From positions 1 to 64,000 of the forward strand of contig CAWHIK010000002.1 in NCBI GenBank assembly GCA_963829485.1: DNA of 64,000 bases, given 5' to 3'. Below, piece after piece: positions 39,544 to 48,778 of this stretch. Under the pieces are notes generated by a model. It did no database searches. It was not told where the DNA came from and saw only the letters and a list, made by a program, of their open reading frames with translations. The translations under genes and the position numbers were made by a program. The DNA comes from JBGPQJ01 sp963829485. GTDB taxonomy: Bacteria; Chloroflexota; Anaerolineae; Anaerolineales; Villigracilaceae. Each line of letters opens with the position of its first letter. Within the stretch, counting starts at the first letter, position 1.

Positions 39544-41541
39544 TTATACCCTTCTGGTAAGTATTGCCACTCCATAATTGGAAAGCGCCAGTTCCCCTGA
39601 ACAATCCGCGTCGCTGAGATGTTCGCGGGCAGGCCAGGGGAGTTTAACGGTCTGGGCTTCGCCGCAATGGTTGATGACGATATAGATCTTCTTTCCGTCA
39701 GGAGCGGTGCGCTGGCATACCTCGACTCCCTGCGGGGTCTGCCACGGGCTTGGGATATCGACGGCCGTGAGGATGAGATTCATCAAAGAAGACTGAGCCG
39801 CCTCATCCAGGTAGGCACCGACATAATACACATAGGATTTGGAATTGTTTTTGGGTGTCACGGTAATGGCAGCCTGATCATCCAGCCAGCCATTTTGTTT
39901 CCCGTATCGCGCCACAACCTTTGTATCCAGCGAAGGGTCGAGGATGCGAAGCCTCTCCGCCCACAGGCTGGACATCCCGGTGAAGGATTTGCTGATCACC
40001 GGAACCGCAACATCCAGCGGGTAGTATTCCTCCACTTCAACATTGGTCAATGCTGAAAGAACGCCGGGCTGGCGTTGAGGCAGAAGGGAATTGAACTGGT
40101 CTTTCATTCCGGTGCGCAGGGTCAGCACCAGATTTCCTCCCTGCTCAATAAATTTCGTCAGATGCATGACACGCTCCGGTGTCAGAACTGCCAATCCGGG
40201 CGCGATGACGAGCCGATAGCCATCCAGCGGTGCGTCCGCAGAGATGATATCCACCGGAATATTGCGGTCCACCAATGGTTTGTAATAATTCCGCAGGTGA
40301 TCGACATAATCAAAATCCTTGTGGTGACGCTGCCAGTTGATCGACCAGCGGCTGGAATAGTCATTAAGAATCGCCACTTTGGCTTTAACTTCCGAGCCTG
40401 CCAATAACTCCGAGACCCTGGCGAATTCACGTCCCACCCGGGCAGCATCACTGTAAAACGGCCGGGGCTGCCCGGATTGGTCAATCAGGCTGCCGTGATA
40501 TTGCTCTTGCCCGTTATAAGCGGAACGCCACTGCCAGTAGAGCAGCGCGTCCGCGCCGTGACCGACCGCATGCCAGGCCATCGAGCGCGCCTCGCCCTGG
40601 TTGACCATATTATTGATGGGATGCCAGTTGACATTTCCGGGCTGCGTCTCCATCACCCAGAAATTTTGACGTTTGAAGCCGCGGGTCAGATCGTGCACCG
40701 CGCCTGTCGATGTATGAACGGGATGGCCGCCGCCTACATACCAATCCCACGAGGCAAGGTCGAGGTCAGCACTTACATCGTAATGGTCAAAAACGGGGAA
40801 CCAGCCCATGAAATTATGGGTCGTCCATACCTGATCCGGAATGTATTTGCGAAGGATGTCCAGTTGCAGCTTCTGATACTTTCGGAAGGAGAGGGTGATG
40901 AACTTTTGGAATGCCATCATCAACCCGGGGTTGTGTCCGGATTTGGGGATGGGAATCTGCTCCCAGTCGGTATAGCTCTGGCTCCAGTATTTTGTTGTCC
41001 AGTGGTCATTGAGGGTATCGAGGCTTGAGAATTCTTCCTTCAAATACTGCTGGAACATCTCCCTGCATGCCTCGCAATAACAGACGGTATTGTATTCATT
41101 ATCGAATTGCCAGCCGATCACATTCGGATTGTTCCCGAAATGCTTCGCCATTTTCGTGACAATACTTTTGACGCGTTTGTGGTAATCACGTGAGTTGACA
41201 CAGAAATGGCAGCGCTGTCCGTGTTCATACTTGCCGCCGTTTTCATTGACAGCCAGCGTATCAGGATATTTTTGGGTCAGCCAGGCTGGAGGAGCGGCGG
41301 TGGGTGTCCCAAGAACAGTAAGAATCCCGTTTTCCGCAAGCAGGGCGATGGCGCGGTCCATCCAGTCGAAATGAAATTCGCCTTCCGCCGGCTCGAACGT
41401 ACTCCAGGCAAACTCCCCCATGCGCACGACCGTGAATCCAGCCTCTTTCATCAGGCGGATATCTTCAGGCCAGCGGGATTCAGGCCAATGTTCAGGGTAA
41501 TAGGCGGCGCCAAAGTTGAGTTGATTCGCGATAGGTTTCAT
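39544..41541 (-). CDS. Glycoside hydrolase family 42 (beta-galactosidase)
   Basis: 665 residues from ATG 41541, which overlaps the propeller gene stop (ATGA). Family hallmarks: 'NFGAAYYPEHWP' at the start, the zinc cysteines Cys111/114 and Cys154/156/159 ('HGQRCHFC', 'VCYCEAC'), acid/base Glu149 in 'WQFDNEY' and nucleophile Glu297 in 'WVMETQPGN'. The trimerisation domain (about 385-600) and a short C-terminal beta domain follow. Likely role: release of galactose from imported galacto- or arabinogalacto-oligosaccharides. Confidence 0.93.
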   Translation of the reverse strand: MKPIANQLNFGAAYYPEHWPESRWPEDIRLMKEAGFTVVRMGEFAWSTFEPAEGEFHFDWMDRAIALLAENGILTVLGTPTAAPPAWLTQKYPDTLAVNENGGKYEHGQRCHFCVNSRDYHKRVKSIVTKMAKHFGNNPNVIGWQFDNEYNTVCYCEACREMFQQYLKEEFSSLDTLNDHWTTKYWSQSYTDWEQIPIPKSGHNPGLMMAFQKFITLSFRKYQKLQLDILRKYIPDQVWTTHNFMGWFPVFDHYDVSADLDLASWDWYVGGGHPVHTSTGAVHDLTRGFKRQNFWVMETQPGNVNWHPINNMVNQGEARSMAWHAVGHGADALLYWQWRSAYNGQEQYHGSLIDQSGQPRPFYSDAARVGREFARVSELLAGSEVKAKVAILNDYSSRWSINWQRHHKDFDYVDHLRNYYKPLVDRNIPVDIISADAPLDGYRLVIAPGLAVLTPERVMHLTKFIEQGGNLVLTLRTGMKDQFNSLLPQRQPGVLSALTNVEVEEYYPLDVAVPVISKSFTGMSSLWAERLRILDPSLDTKVVARYGKQNGWLDDQAAITVTPKNNSKSYVYYVGAYLDEAAQSSLMNLILTAVDIPSPWQTPQGVEVCQRTAPDGKKIYIVINHCGEAQTVKLPWPAREHLSDADCSGELALSNYGVAILTRRV

Positions 41542-42413
41542 AAGGTGATGACCTCTCCGTATGCCCCGGCGAAAAGCGGATTCCTGGATCCCAGTCCAAG
41601 CGGGGCTGCAGAACAAGTGAGGGAATTCTTACCGACTTTACGCGTCTGCCAGGTCTTTCCACTATTTTTAGATGAACATAGTTTCCCGTCCTGGATGATG
41701 AGAATGTTGTTTTTAGAATCCACGAGGATTTGCTCCACCGGTCCTTTAGTCAATCGCTTCCACGTCTGACCTTCATCTCGCGAACAAAACAAACCTTTGG
41801 ACTCGGTGCCGGCGAAGATAACCCCGTCAGGTCCGACCGCCAGGCATGTAACAGGCGCCGGGTCGATCGGAAAATCAAGTAACTTCCAGGAACGTCCTGC
41901 ATTGGAGCTTGAAAAGATGCTGCTTTGCGTTCCTGCGAGATAGACCTGGGTACCGCTGTTCACAGAACATGCCAGTGCGTTGACGTTCGGATCGAACAGG
42001 CCAAAATTCCAGCCTGTCCAGCTTATGCCTCGATCGGTGGAACAGAAAATGCCATCCTGCATGGTCGCAGCAAGCAAGGTGCCATCGTCTGCGAAACCGG
42101 GTGAAACGACCAGTGATATGACGACCGGCGCTGGTTTTCCCAACTCGGCTGCTTTCCATGTCTTCCCGGCATCGAGGGAACGCAGGATTCTCCCTTCCGC
42201 CCCTGCAAAGACATAGGTCATCTCGTTCACCATAGCGACTGCGACAAAAGTTGTCGGCAGGTTTTCTTTAAGGTCCAACGAGGCGTAGGCGTCTTCCCAA
42301 TGTTGTCCACCGTCACTGGAACGGAATAATCCGCTTTTCTTGGCAGCAAAGATCAGTCCATCCTTTTTAAAGTCAGGCGAAGAGGCCAGGCAGTAAACGT
42401 AATCTTGTATCAT
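41538..42413 (-). CDS. BNR/sortilin-type beta-propeller protein
   Basis: 291 residues from ATG 42413, preferred because GGAAGAG lies 8 bases before it; an ATG at 42428 lacks a binding site. Repeats of the form 'LFRSSDGGQHWEDA', 'ILRSLDAGKTWKAA', 'IFCSTDRGISWTGW', 'IFSSSNAGRSWKLL', 'LFCSRDEGQTWKRL' and 'LCSSKNSGKTWQTR' (Asp-box) give about six blades. No signal peptide or catalytic motif is seen. It lies between the chaperonin and GH42 genes. Binding or sensing of glycans is possible, but the function is unknown. Confidence 0.82.
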   Translation of the reverse strand: MIQDYVYCLASSPDFKKDGLIFAAKKSGLFRSSDGGQHWEDAYASLDLKENLPTTFVAVAMVNEMTYVFAGAEGRILRSLDAGKTWKAAELGKPAPVVISLVVSPGFADDGTLLAATMQDGIFCSTDRGISWTGWNFGLFDPNVNALACSVNSGTQVYLAGTQSSIFSSSNAGRSWKLLDFPIDPAPVTCLAVGPDGVIFAGTESKGLFCSRDEGQTWKRLTKGPVEQILVDSKNNILIIQDGKLCSSKNSGKTWQTRKVGKNSLTCSAAPLGLGSRNPLFAGAYGEVITL

Positions 42414-42430
42414 GGATCGCTCTTCCATAA

Positions 42431-44098
42431 TTAGAATCCCGGCGCATCCGGTTCTGAGACCACCGGCGGGTCTTCCCGATGGATCAGCACATCAACGGTC
42501 AAGGCCAGCGCCGCTCCACGGATGGCACTGATGACAGCCTGCTTTTGCACAGCCGCCACATCCACGATCCCATGGGGGATCATCTCGCAGACCCGTTGGG
42601 ATACGAGGTCAAAGCCGAAACCGGGACCCGCAAGATCCACGTCGCCGAGGATTTTTCCTTCGCTGGTGCCGCTGTTTGACATCAAAGTTCGGAAAGGAGT
42701 CTCCAGGGCGAGAGTCAAAATCCGCTGGGCGGCACGAGCGTCGAGCGTGTCCGTGTTCCTCCCCAGTTTCCCGAGCGCTGACCTGCAATTCAACAGAGCG
42801 GATCCCCCTCCGGGCAGAATGCCTTCCCGTAAAGCGCCGCGCAATGTCTCAACGGTACGTTTGGCAAGCTCCTTACGCGTTTCCATTTCTGATTCGGTCA
42901 GCCCGCCGACATCGATCGCTGCAGCACCCCCCAGGACCTTGCCCAGCCTTTCCTGAAACCGTTTCCGGTCGTCATTCTTTTGAGCGTTCGTCAGACCATT
43001 CCGCAGCGTCTGGACATGTTGACGGATCTCCTTGGGGTCACCTTGCGGATTGACGATGCCGGTGTATTCCTCGTTCATCCAAATGCGTCTGGCGCGCCCA
43101 AAATGAGCGGAGGTGACACGTTCCAACGTGTCGCCGGCGGCTTTGACGAACGTTTTCCCGCCGGTCAGGATGGACATGTCGATCATACTGATCATCTGGA
43201 CGTCCGACCGGATGCCCGGCGTTTTCACGGCAACAATCTGCAGCTTGTTCGAGCTTTTGCTCTGCACGATCAACGCCTGGGCTAAGTCGGACATCTTGCT
43301 GCACATCACCACCAGGCGGTTGATTTGCGCATCGACAGCCGCCTGGATTGCCGGGACAAGCTGCCGGGGGTCTTCGATCTCCAGGTCGGAGATGAGGATG
43401 GCTGCATTTTCAAATTCTGTCCTCGAACGGCCGATATCGTAGATCATGGATTTGGAGACCACGGCACCCGGCCAGTAACTGCCAACGATCAATTCGTTTT
43501 CTATCCCTCTGCCGCGCCCTGCCCGGATATCGAGCAAACCGTATTCGCCGGAGATACTGATGAGGTTGGCCAGCGCCTCAGCCAGCTCCAACTCATGGCA
43601 TACGGTCTTTGCCACACCGGTCAATTCTTTTACGCTGGAAACCGGCTGAACCATTTTCTCCAATTCGTCGACAATAAGGTCCGCACCCCGCTCGAGGTAT
43701 TGCCGCAGCATCATGGCGTTACCGCCCGCGGCGATGTATTTCAGCCCCTCGTTGAACACGGTCTGGAAAATGACGGCTGATGTGGCAACCCCGTCGCCAA
43801 CGCGCTCATGCAAATTCCACAAAGCGCCGCGGATATACATTGCCCCGGCATCCTCGTCCCGATGGGGGAGTTCGATGATGCGGCGGGCGATGATCCCGCC
43901 GCTGTCGAGCAGCTCGGGAGAGCGGGATGCGGTAACCCGTGAAATGGCAACCGCCCTCGGGTAGGGTCCCAGCGAGGGGCGAATGGCATCGACTATTCCA
44001 TTGATTCCCCTTTGAAATGCGTGGGCAGTACGCGGTTGAAAGACAACCTCGGGTGTTTGCTTGAACTGGGGAATGCTGTTAGGCGGGGTAGGGTTCAC
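42431..44098 (-). CDS. Divergent GroEL-like chaperonin paralogue
   Basis: 555 residues. The whole group I chaperonin layout can be followed: equatorial parts, 'GDGVATSAV' (Asp102 = GroEL Asp87), apical 'AVKTPGIRSDVQMISMIDMS', 'RFQERLGKVLGGAAAIDVGG', 'EGILPGGGSAL' and 'GIVDVAAVQ'. However, the nucleotide loop LGPKG is LGPYP. The residue aligned to the ATP-hydrolysis Asp398 is Arg414, and the GGM tail is absent. No groES is near. It starts with GTG, overlapping the GH17-like stop by 4 bases. It is probably not a housekeeping GroEL; it may be a specialised folding or assembly factor, or a structural protein, for the enzymes of this operon. Confidence 0.88.
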   Translation of the reverse strand: MNPTPPNSIPQFKQTPEVVFQPRTAHAFQRGINGIVDAIRPSLGPYPRAVAISRVTASRSPELLDSGGIIARRIIELPHRDEDAGAMYIRGALWNLHERVGDGVATSAVIFQTVFNEGLKYIAAGGNAMMLRQYLERGADLIVDELEKMVQPVSSVKELTGVAKTVCHELELAEALANLISISGEYGLLDIRAGRGRGIENELIVGSYWPGAVVSKSMIYDIGRSRTEFENAAILISDLEIEDPRQLVPAIQAAVDAQINRLVVMCSKMSDLAQALIVQSKSSNKLQIVAVKTPGIRSDVQMISMIDMSILTGGKTFVKAAGDTLERVTSAHFGRARRIWMNEEYTGIVNPQGDPKEIRQHVQTLRNGLTNAQKNDDRKRFQERLGKVLGGAAAIDVGGLTESEMETRKELAKRTVETLRGALREGILPGGGSALLNCRSALGKLGRNTDTLDARAAQRILTLALETPFRTLMSNSGTSEGKILGDVDLAGPGFGFDLVSQRVCEMIPHGIVDVAAVQKQAVISAIRGAALALTVDVLIHREDPPVVSEPDAPGF

Positions 44099-45084
44099 GC
44101 ATCAGCCTCGGAGAGCAGTTTCCGAATGTCGAGCTTTGGATTTCCCAAACGGTCGCACAAACCAAAAGCAACGTGGATCGGGCTTTGTTCGACATTTGAT
44201 ATTTTTGAATGAAAAAGATTATCACGCCACTCATAGAAATACAACGCCTGGATGCGGCCTTTGAAATCGGCGTTGACCAAGCGGATTCGCTTGAGAAATT
44301 CCTCCATCGCCGACGCGAAGAGGATGTTGTCCGTTTCGGGGATGACCAGTTCTTCCTCAATGCGGTAACCCGTGGCTGAAGGAAAGCCGGTCTCGGAAAA
44401 TATCATCGGCTTGCCGGCGCTCTCAAGCTGTTCCAGCACACGGCGCAGCTGAATTTCAAACAAGGCCAGCCGGTCGTTGCGCACGCGTTGATCCGCAAGG
44501 AATTTTCAACTCTCGTCAAAAGCCCCGAACGTGAACCACTCGGGGACGCCCATCGGATACAAATTTACCGAGACAATATCACAGGCATCGATCAGCGGCC
44601 ACATCCACTCATGGAATGTGCCGAATGGATCATAGACGATGCCTTCCATAGCATAGGTCAATGGGACCGAGAGGCCCTTTTCATCCAGCCAGTGGCGATA
44701 GGTGCGGATCACATTGGCAAGACCGAAGGATAAACGGGCGGTAAATTGCTTCTTATCCGCTGCATCCCCACCCTGCCGCAATTCATTTCCCACGCAGATA
44801 CCTTCCAGGTCCACACCCAAATTCGTGGTTGCTGCCAGTTCGTCCAGGTGGACCTGGGATCGCCAATCCGCAGCCAGGCTTTCGCCATCGACGTGCAATC
44901 CTGCCAGAAGGGACAGTCCATACTGAGCCAGGACAGGCGCAGCGCGCTGGGAATAATCCAACGAATAGGAGCGAATGGCGCTCAAGCCGCTTTTCTTCGC
45001 GGCCCGGACCTGCTCATCCAAAGACAGCCCGCGTTCGTGGATCCAGGCTCCGTATTTCATCGGCATGAACTCTTGTGTTTTCAT
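44095..45084 (-). CDS. GH17-like clan A glycoside hydrolase, in-frame TGA
   Basis: 329 codons from ATG 45084. The barrel shows 'KYGAWIHERGLSLDEQ', 'SAIRSYSLDYSQ', acid/base Glu in 'GICVGNELR' and nucleophile Glu in 'MIFSETGFPS'. The pair VGNE and ETGxPS is that of GH17 (beta-1,3-glucanase), though GH53-like enzymes are also close. A TGA at 44506-44508 interrupts 'GAFDES' and 'KFLADQRV', but the frame is unchanged on both sides. A Trp codon (TGG) fits the position best. The gene follows the terminator at 45100-45140, so it may be read only by read-through or from its own promoter. Confidence 0.78.
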
Positions 45085-45099
45085 AGTTTTTGGTTTTAT

Positions 45100-45140
45100 A
45101 AAACAGCAACTCCTCGAGAATACAGGAATCTCTCGAGGAG
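45100..45140 (-). terminator. Rho-independent terminator after the sugar permease genes
   Basis: A 10-bp perfect stem (45110-45119 with 45131-45140, loop 11) stands 20 bases after the second permease stop (minus-strand direction). On the minus strand it is followed by a T-rich run. It would separate transporter transcription from the hydrolase genes below, allowing partial read-through. Confidence 0.75.
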
Positions 45141-45160
45141 CCGGATACACAATCCTGTGT

Positions 45161-46015
45161 TTATCCTTTCAATCCGGATGTCACCACACCCTTAAGGATG
45201 TTCTTCTGGAAGATGAAGAAAATCAGGATCAATGGGAGGACATAAACAACACCTGCCGCCAGGCTGACCGTTTTCATGTCAAATCCTTGCGGGTTCTTGA
45301 ACGCACTTGCCAGAGCCACGCCGAGCAGCGTCTTTTTTGCGCTTAGGTAAATTAACGGATGAGGTAATCACCCCAGACATTGTTAAAGGCAAAGATCATC
45401 ACGGTGGCGATCACCGGCTTGGCATTCGGAAGAAAGATCTGCCAGTAGATCCTAAAGGGACCGCAGCCATCCACTTCCGCGGCATCTTCCAGTTCCTTGG
45501 GGAATCCCAGGAAAAATTGCCTGAACATGAAAATATAGAACGGGGCACCGCCAAGAGCCCCGAGGTACCAGGGCCAATAGGAATTGGTCAGTTTCAACTT
45601 GGAATAAAGCATGAATTGAGGGATCAGGATGACGATGAAAGGCACGATCATCATGGCAATGACCAGCCAGAAGAGCTGCTTGTTGCCCGGGACGTTTCGA
45701 TATCGTGCAAATCCATATCCGACCATGGAGCTGATGAATGTCGTGATCATGGCTGTGGAGATGGCCAGCAATCCGGTGCGGATGGCGATTTTTGCGAATG
45801 GTGTCATCGTAAACACGAGGTTGTAGTTTAACCACTGGGGAATCTTGCGGAAAAACCCGGATGGGATAACTCAAATATTCCGCGTCCACTTTGACGGAGG
45901 AGACCACCATGAAGAAGACGGGCGACATCAAGACGAGCGCTGTGAGGATCAAGATGGTATACCCAAAGAAGCGGGAGACACGCTTCATAACGAAACCTTT
46001 AGTCTGGGCGTCCAT
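45161..46015 (-). CDS. Sugar ABC transporter permease, MalG/UgpE type (two frameshifts)
   Basis: About 284 residues after repair. Six membrane helices and the EAA loop that contacts the ATPase are visible: 'LEDAAEVDGCGPFRIYWQIFLPNAKPVIATV'. The end 'LAAGVVYVLPLILIFFIFQKNILKGVVTSGLKG' is typical. Breaks: one extra base in the run of five A at 45851-45855 (plus strand) and one missing base near 45356-45358; with both corrected the product is full length. The ATG overlaps the stop of the first permease (TAATG). It pairs with that permease to import an oligosaccharide. Confidence 0.82.
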
Positions 46016-46991
46016 TAGCTGTCTCCATCTGATGAGTTATCGTAAACCCAATACTTCTGTGACCAAAAAACAACACCTGTCAATAACCACAATGCCGATG
46101 AAAAGCAGCCATAACAGTGCCGTCCCGTATCCGTAACGTCCGTTGGTAAAGATCTGTTGATACGTATGGATCATGTAAAGATAAATCGGACGAGGGGCGA
46201 CTGAAGTGGATGTAATGCCAACTTGTGTAATCAACAAAGGAAGGTTGAGCTGTTGAAAAGCGCCGATCAGCCCCTGCACCAGTTGGAAGAAAATGATCGG
46301 GGTCATGAGGACCAGGATGATATGCCGAAAGACCTGCCAGTCGTTCGCGCCATCAATACGGGCGGCTTCTTTTAGTTCGTCCGGGATTCCCTGGAGGCCG
46401 GCCAGGAAGATGATCATCCCGAAACCTAGGCCCAGCCAGATGGAAATCCCCGCCATCCCGAATAAGGCGTAATCGGAAAGCCATTTTATGGCAACGGGCT
46501 CAGGCGTGAATTGGCTGATTAAATTGTTGAGCATCCCAAAATTGGGCTCAAGGATGATTCGCCATGCGGTGATGGCGATCGCGACCGGGACCAGGGTGGG
46601 AAGATAAAAAATGGTCCTGAAAACTCCGCGTCCCTTGACATCTTGATTAAGAATTAGCGCCAGAAGGAACGACAGCACCAGCCAGAGCGGCAGGTTCACC
46701 CCTCCCCACAACAGCGTGCGGCCGACAGAAAACTTTAACGTCAGGATCAGTAACGACGCGGGCGTAATTATCCAGCCCCACAAATTTCAAAGAATCTATG
46801 TTTAATCCATCATAATTTGTAAATGATGTCAGAAGACCAATAACAAGGGGGATGATGGCTAGGAAAATAAAACCGAGCAGCCAGGGGGAAATCAATAAAT
46901 AAAAAGTAAGGTTCCGCCTTCGCTGCCGGGTCAGAAAAGGTTTATTCCGTTGACTTTTCCCGATCTGAGCTTCGACCGTTCCAGCCGTCAT
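46015..46991 (-). CDS. Sugar ABC transporter permease, MalF/UgpA type (two frameshifts)
   Basis: About 324 residues after repair. The first helix 'LTFYLLISPWLLGFIFLAIIPLVIGLLTSF' and 'SLKFVGLDNYARV' are typical of MalF/UgpA. The EAA motif 'DELKEAARIDGANDWQVFRHIIL' is intact. One extra base lies near 46730-46738 (before 'FSVGRTLLWG') and one near 46087 (the tail should read 'GVVFWSQKYWVYDNSSDGDS'). The true stop (46015-46017) overlaps the second permease ATG. No ATPase gene is present; a shared MsmK/UgpC-like ATPase elsewhere would serve it. Confidence 0.82.
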
Positions 46992-47018
46992 GGCGAACTC
47001 CTAATGACAGTAACAGGG

Positions 47019-47055
47019 CGAGGAGGTCGAATTGCTCCGACCTCCTCGGTTTTTT
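47019..47055 (+). terminator. Strong hairpin between binding-protein and permease genes
   Basis: An 11-bp perfect stem (47019-47029 with 47038-47048, loop 8) is followed on the plus strand by TTTTTT at 47050-47055, so by form it is a terminator for plus-strand (antisense) transcription. On the minus-strand message it stands in the gap after the binding-protein stop. There it would protect the upstream mRNA and reduce permease expression, as in other sugar transporter operons. Confidence 0.65.
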
Positions 47056-47070
47056 GCCTATCATCAGGGA

Positions 47071-48485
47071 TTAACCCATGATGCGTTCGATACCTTCCGC
47101 GATGGCAACGTTGGTTTCTTTTTCGATGGCTGCGAGCATGTCGTCGAAGGTGATTGTTCCGCCGAGAGCCATATCGAGGTTGGTGCTCCACAGCGTGGAG
47201 ACGACCAATTCGCCGATGAAGGGGTTGAATTGCAGCGGCGTGGTGTCGAGAGCCAGTTCGCCCTCCAACACTTTGTAGGCCTGTTTCTGGAAATCGGTCT
47301 CTTGCGGGATCAACGCCCACTGCGACTTCAGAGCCGGAACGCCCCATCCGCTGCCTGCGCGGTCGATGGAGGGCTGGCCGGCGTGATAATACTCATAAAC
47401 GCTCCAGGCCGCATCGGGATTCTGGGTGGCTGAAGTGACGATCGCACCGGTGGCGGTGACGGTCGGGTCGCGGCGAGTGCCGGTCCAGGTGGGTCCGGGC
47501 AGCATCATGGCACCGTCCCGGTTGGCATCGCTGAGCGCCATGGCGCTGTACCAGAAGCCGTACTGGGCCATGGCAGCGGCATTGGAGAGGAAGTCATTGC
47601 CAAACCAGCCGCCGGGGCTGGGGTTCTTCGGACTGGGTGTCAGTTTCTCGGCAGCCATGTCGTAGAACCACTTGACGACGCTTTTGCGTCATCGTTCGTG
47701 GTCAGGACCATCTTGCTGTAATCAGAGGTATAGAGACTCTGATCGGTTTCGCCGAGGATGTTCATCCAGAAGCGGTCGACCCAGCCGCCTTCATAGCCAT
47801 AGCCATACTGCACCATGCGCTCGCCGTCGAAGACGGTCAGCGCCTTCGAGGCATCCATGACTTCCTGGTAGGTCATCGCCTTGGTGTCATCGGGGGCCGG
47901 CAGACCGGCAGCTTCAAAGAGAGTCTTGTTGGCAAAGATGGTCGTATCCGGTGAGAAGTCCTTGACCATGCCATAGATCTTACCGGAGCCGATTTCCAAC
48001 GGGCTGTTGGCCTTATAGTAATTGTTGGCCGGGGCAAGGTCGGCGACATCGATCAACTCACTGGCTTCGAAGTAGGGGGTCAGATCGAACAGAAGTTTGC
48101 GGGCAAGCATGCCGGGGATGGAGGGCGCCTGCAGGCGATAGACATCAGGTGGAGCGCCGGCGGCGTACATGGCGTAGAAGCGGGTCGCGTCGCTTCCATC
48201 AACCACTTCGACCGTAACGCCGGGATGCAATTCCTGATAGGCATTGACGATATCTTCGGTGAATTCATGCAGGAAGTGCATCACCACGACATTCCCCTCG
48301 ATCGGCTTGGCAACCGGTTCCGCGGTTGGCACTTCAGCGACGGGCGCTTCGGTGGCCTTCACGGGAGCTTCGGTGGGTTCAGCGGTGGGGGTGGCGCAGC
48401 CAGCCAAAATGGCGCCACCGAATAATGTGCCGGAAAGCTTGAGCACATCTCGACGGGATAGCTTTTTGCTTGATTTTTCAGTCAT
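47071..48485 (-). CDS. Extracellular sugar-binding lipoprotein of ABC transporter (one frameshift)
   Basis: About 471 residues after repair, start at ATG 48485 (AGGAG 7 bases upstream; the ATG at 48491 is too close). The signal has 'LSRRDVLKLSG' (twin Arg 11-12) and lipobox ILAGC (Cys30), then a Thr/Glu/Pro/Ala linker. This indicates a Tat-type lipoprotein. The mature part fits solute-binding protein family 1: 'ELHPGVTVEVVDGSDATRFYAMYAAGAPPDVYRL', 'GTRRDPTVTATGAIVTSATQNPDAAWSVYEYY'. One base is missing near 47680-47686, splitting 'NDDAKA' from 'VVKWFYDM'. It is the first gene of the transporter operon. Confidence 0.88.
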
Positions 48486-48652
48486 TTCCATTCTCCTATA
48501 TTCCTTAAGGATTTAAATTGGCAATTGAACATTTGATTATTCACCTTTTCATCCATCTACCGCATGGACACCTCCTCTGTTGTGATAGGACTTTTCCTGG
48601 TTTCGTTTATTCGGCATGATAGTTTTTTTACTTCGATAAATCGCTCAATCTA

Positions 48653-48681
48653 AGAATAGCATCAAATTCGTGCTCGGTCAA
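48653..48681 (-). promoter_or_regulatory. Promoter of the sugar transporter operon
   Basis: On the minus strand: -35 TTGACC (plus coordinates 48676-48681), a 17-bp spacer and -10 TATTCT (48653-48658). The rest of the gap 48492-48778 holds a leader of about 150 bases before the ATG with no other feature I can name. Confidence 0.65.
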
Positions 48682-48686
48682 GCAAA

Positions 48687-48700
48687 CTTGTACGTACAGG
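48687..48700. promoter_or_regulatory. Probable GntR operator, copy 2
   Basis: CTTGTACGTACAGG is identical over all 14 bases to 16416-16429 before the GntR gene. It lies directly upstream of the transporter -35 box. A further half-site-like GTAC follows at 48702-48705. The position suggests either activation or repression from upstream. Confidence 0.72.
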
Positions 48701-48778
48701 CGTACAATATGACAAGTGTCGTCAATTCACTGGCTTTTTGTCATGCCAGAACCACCTATTGTGAATACCGTCACTTTT

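Noticed and set aside
45351..47686. Programmed ribosomal frameshifting in the transporter genes
   Set aside because: Five different shift sites in three neighbouring genes, in both directions and without slippery heptamers, do not fit a programmed event.
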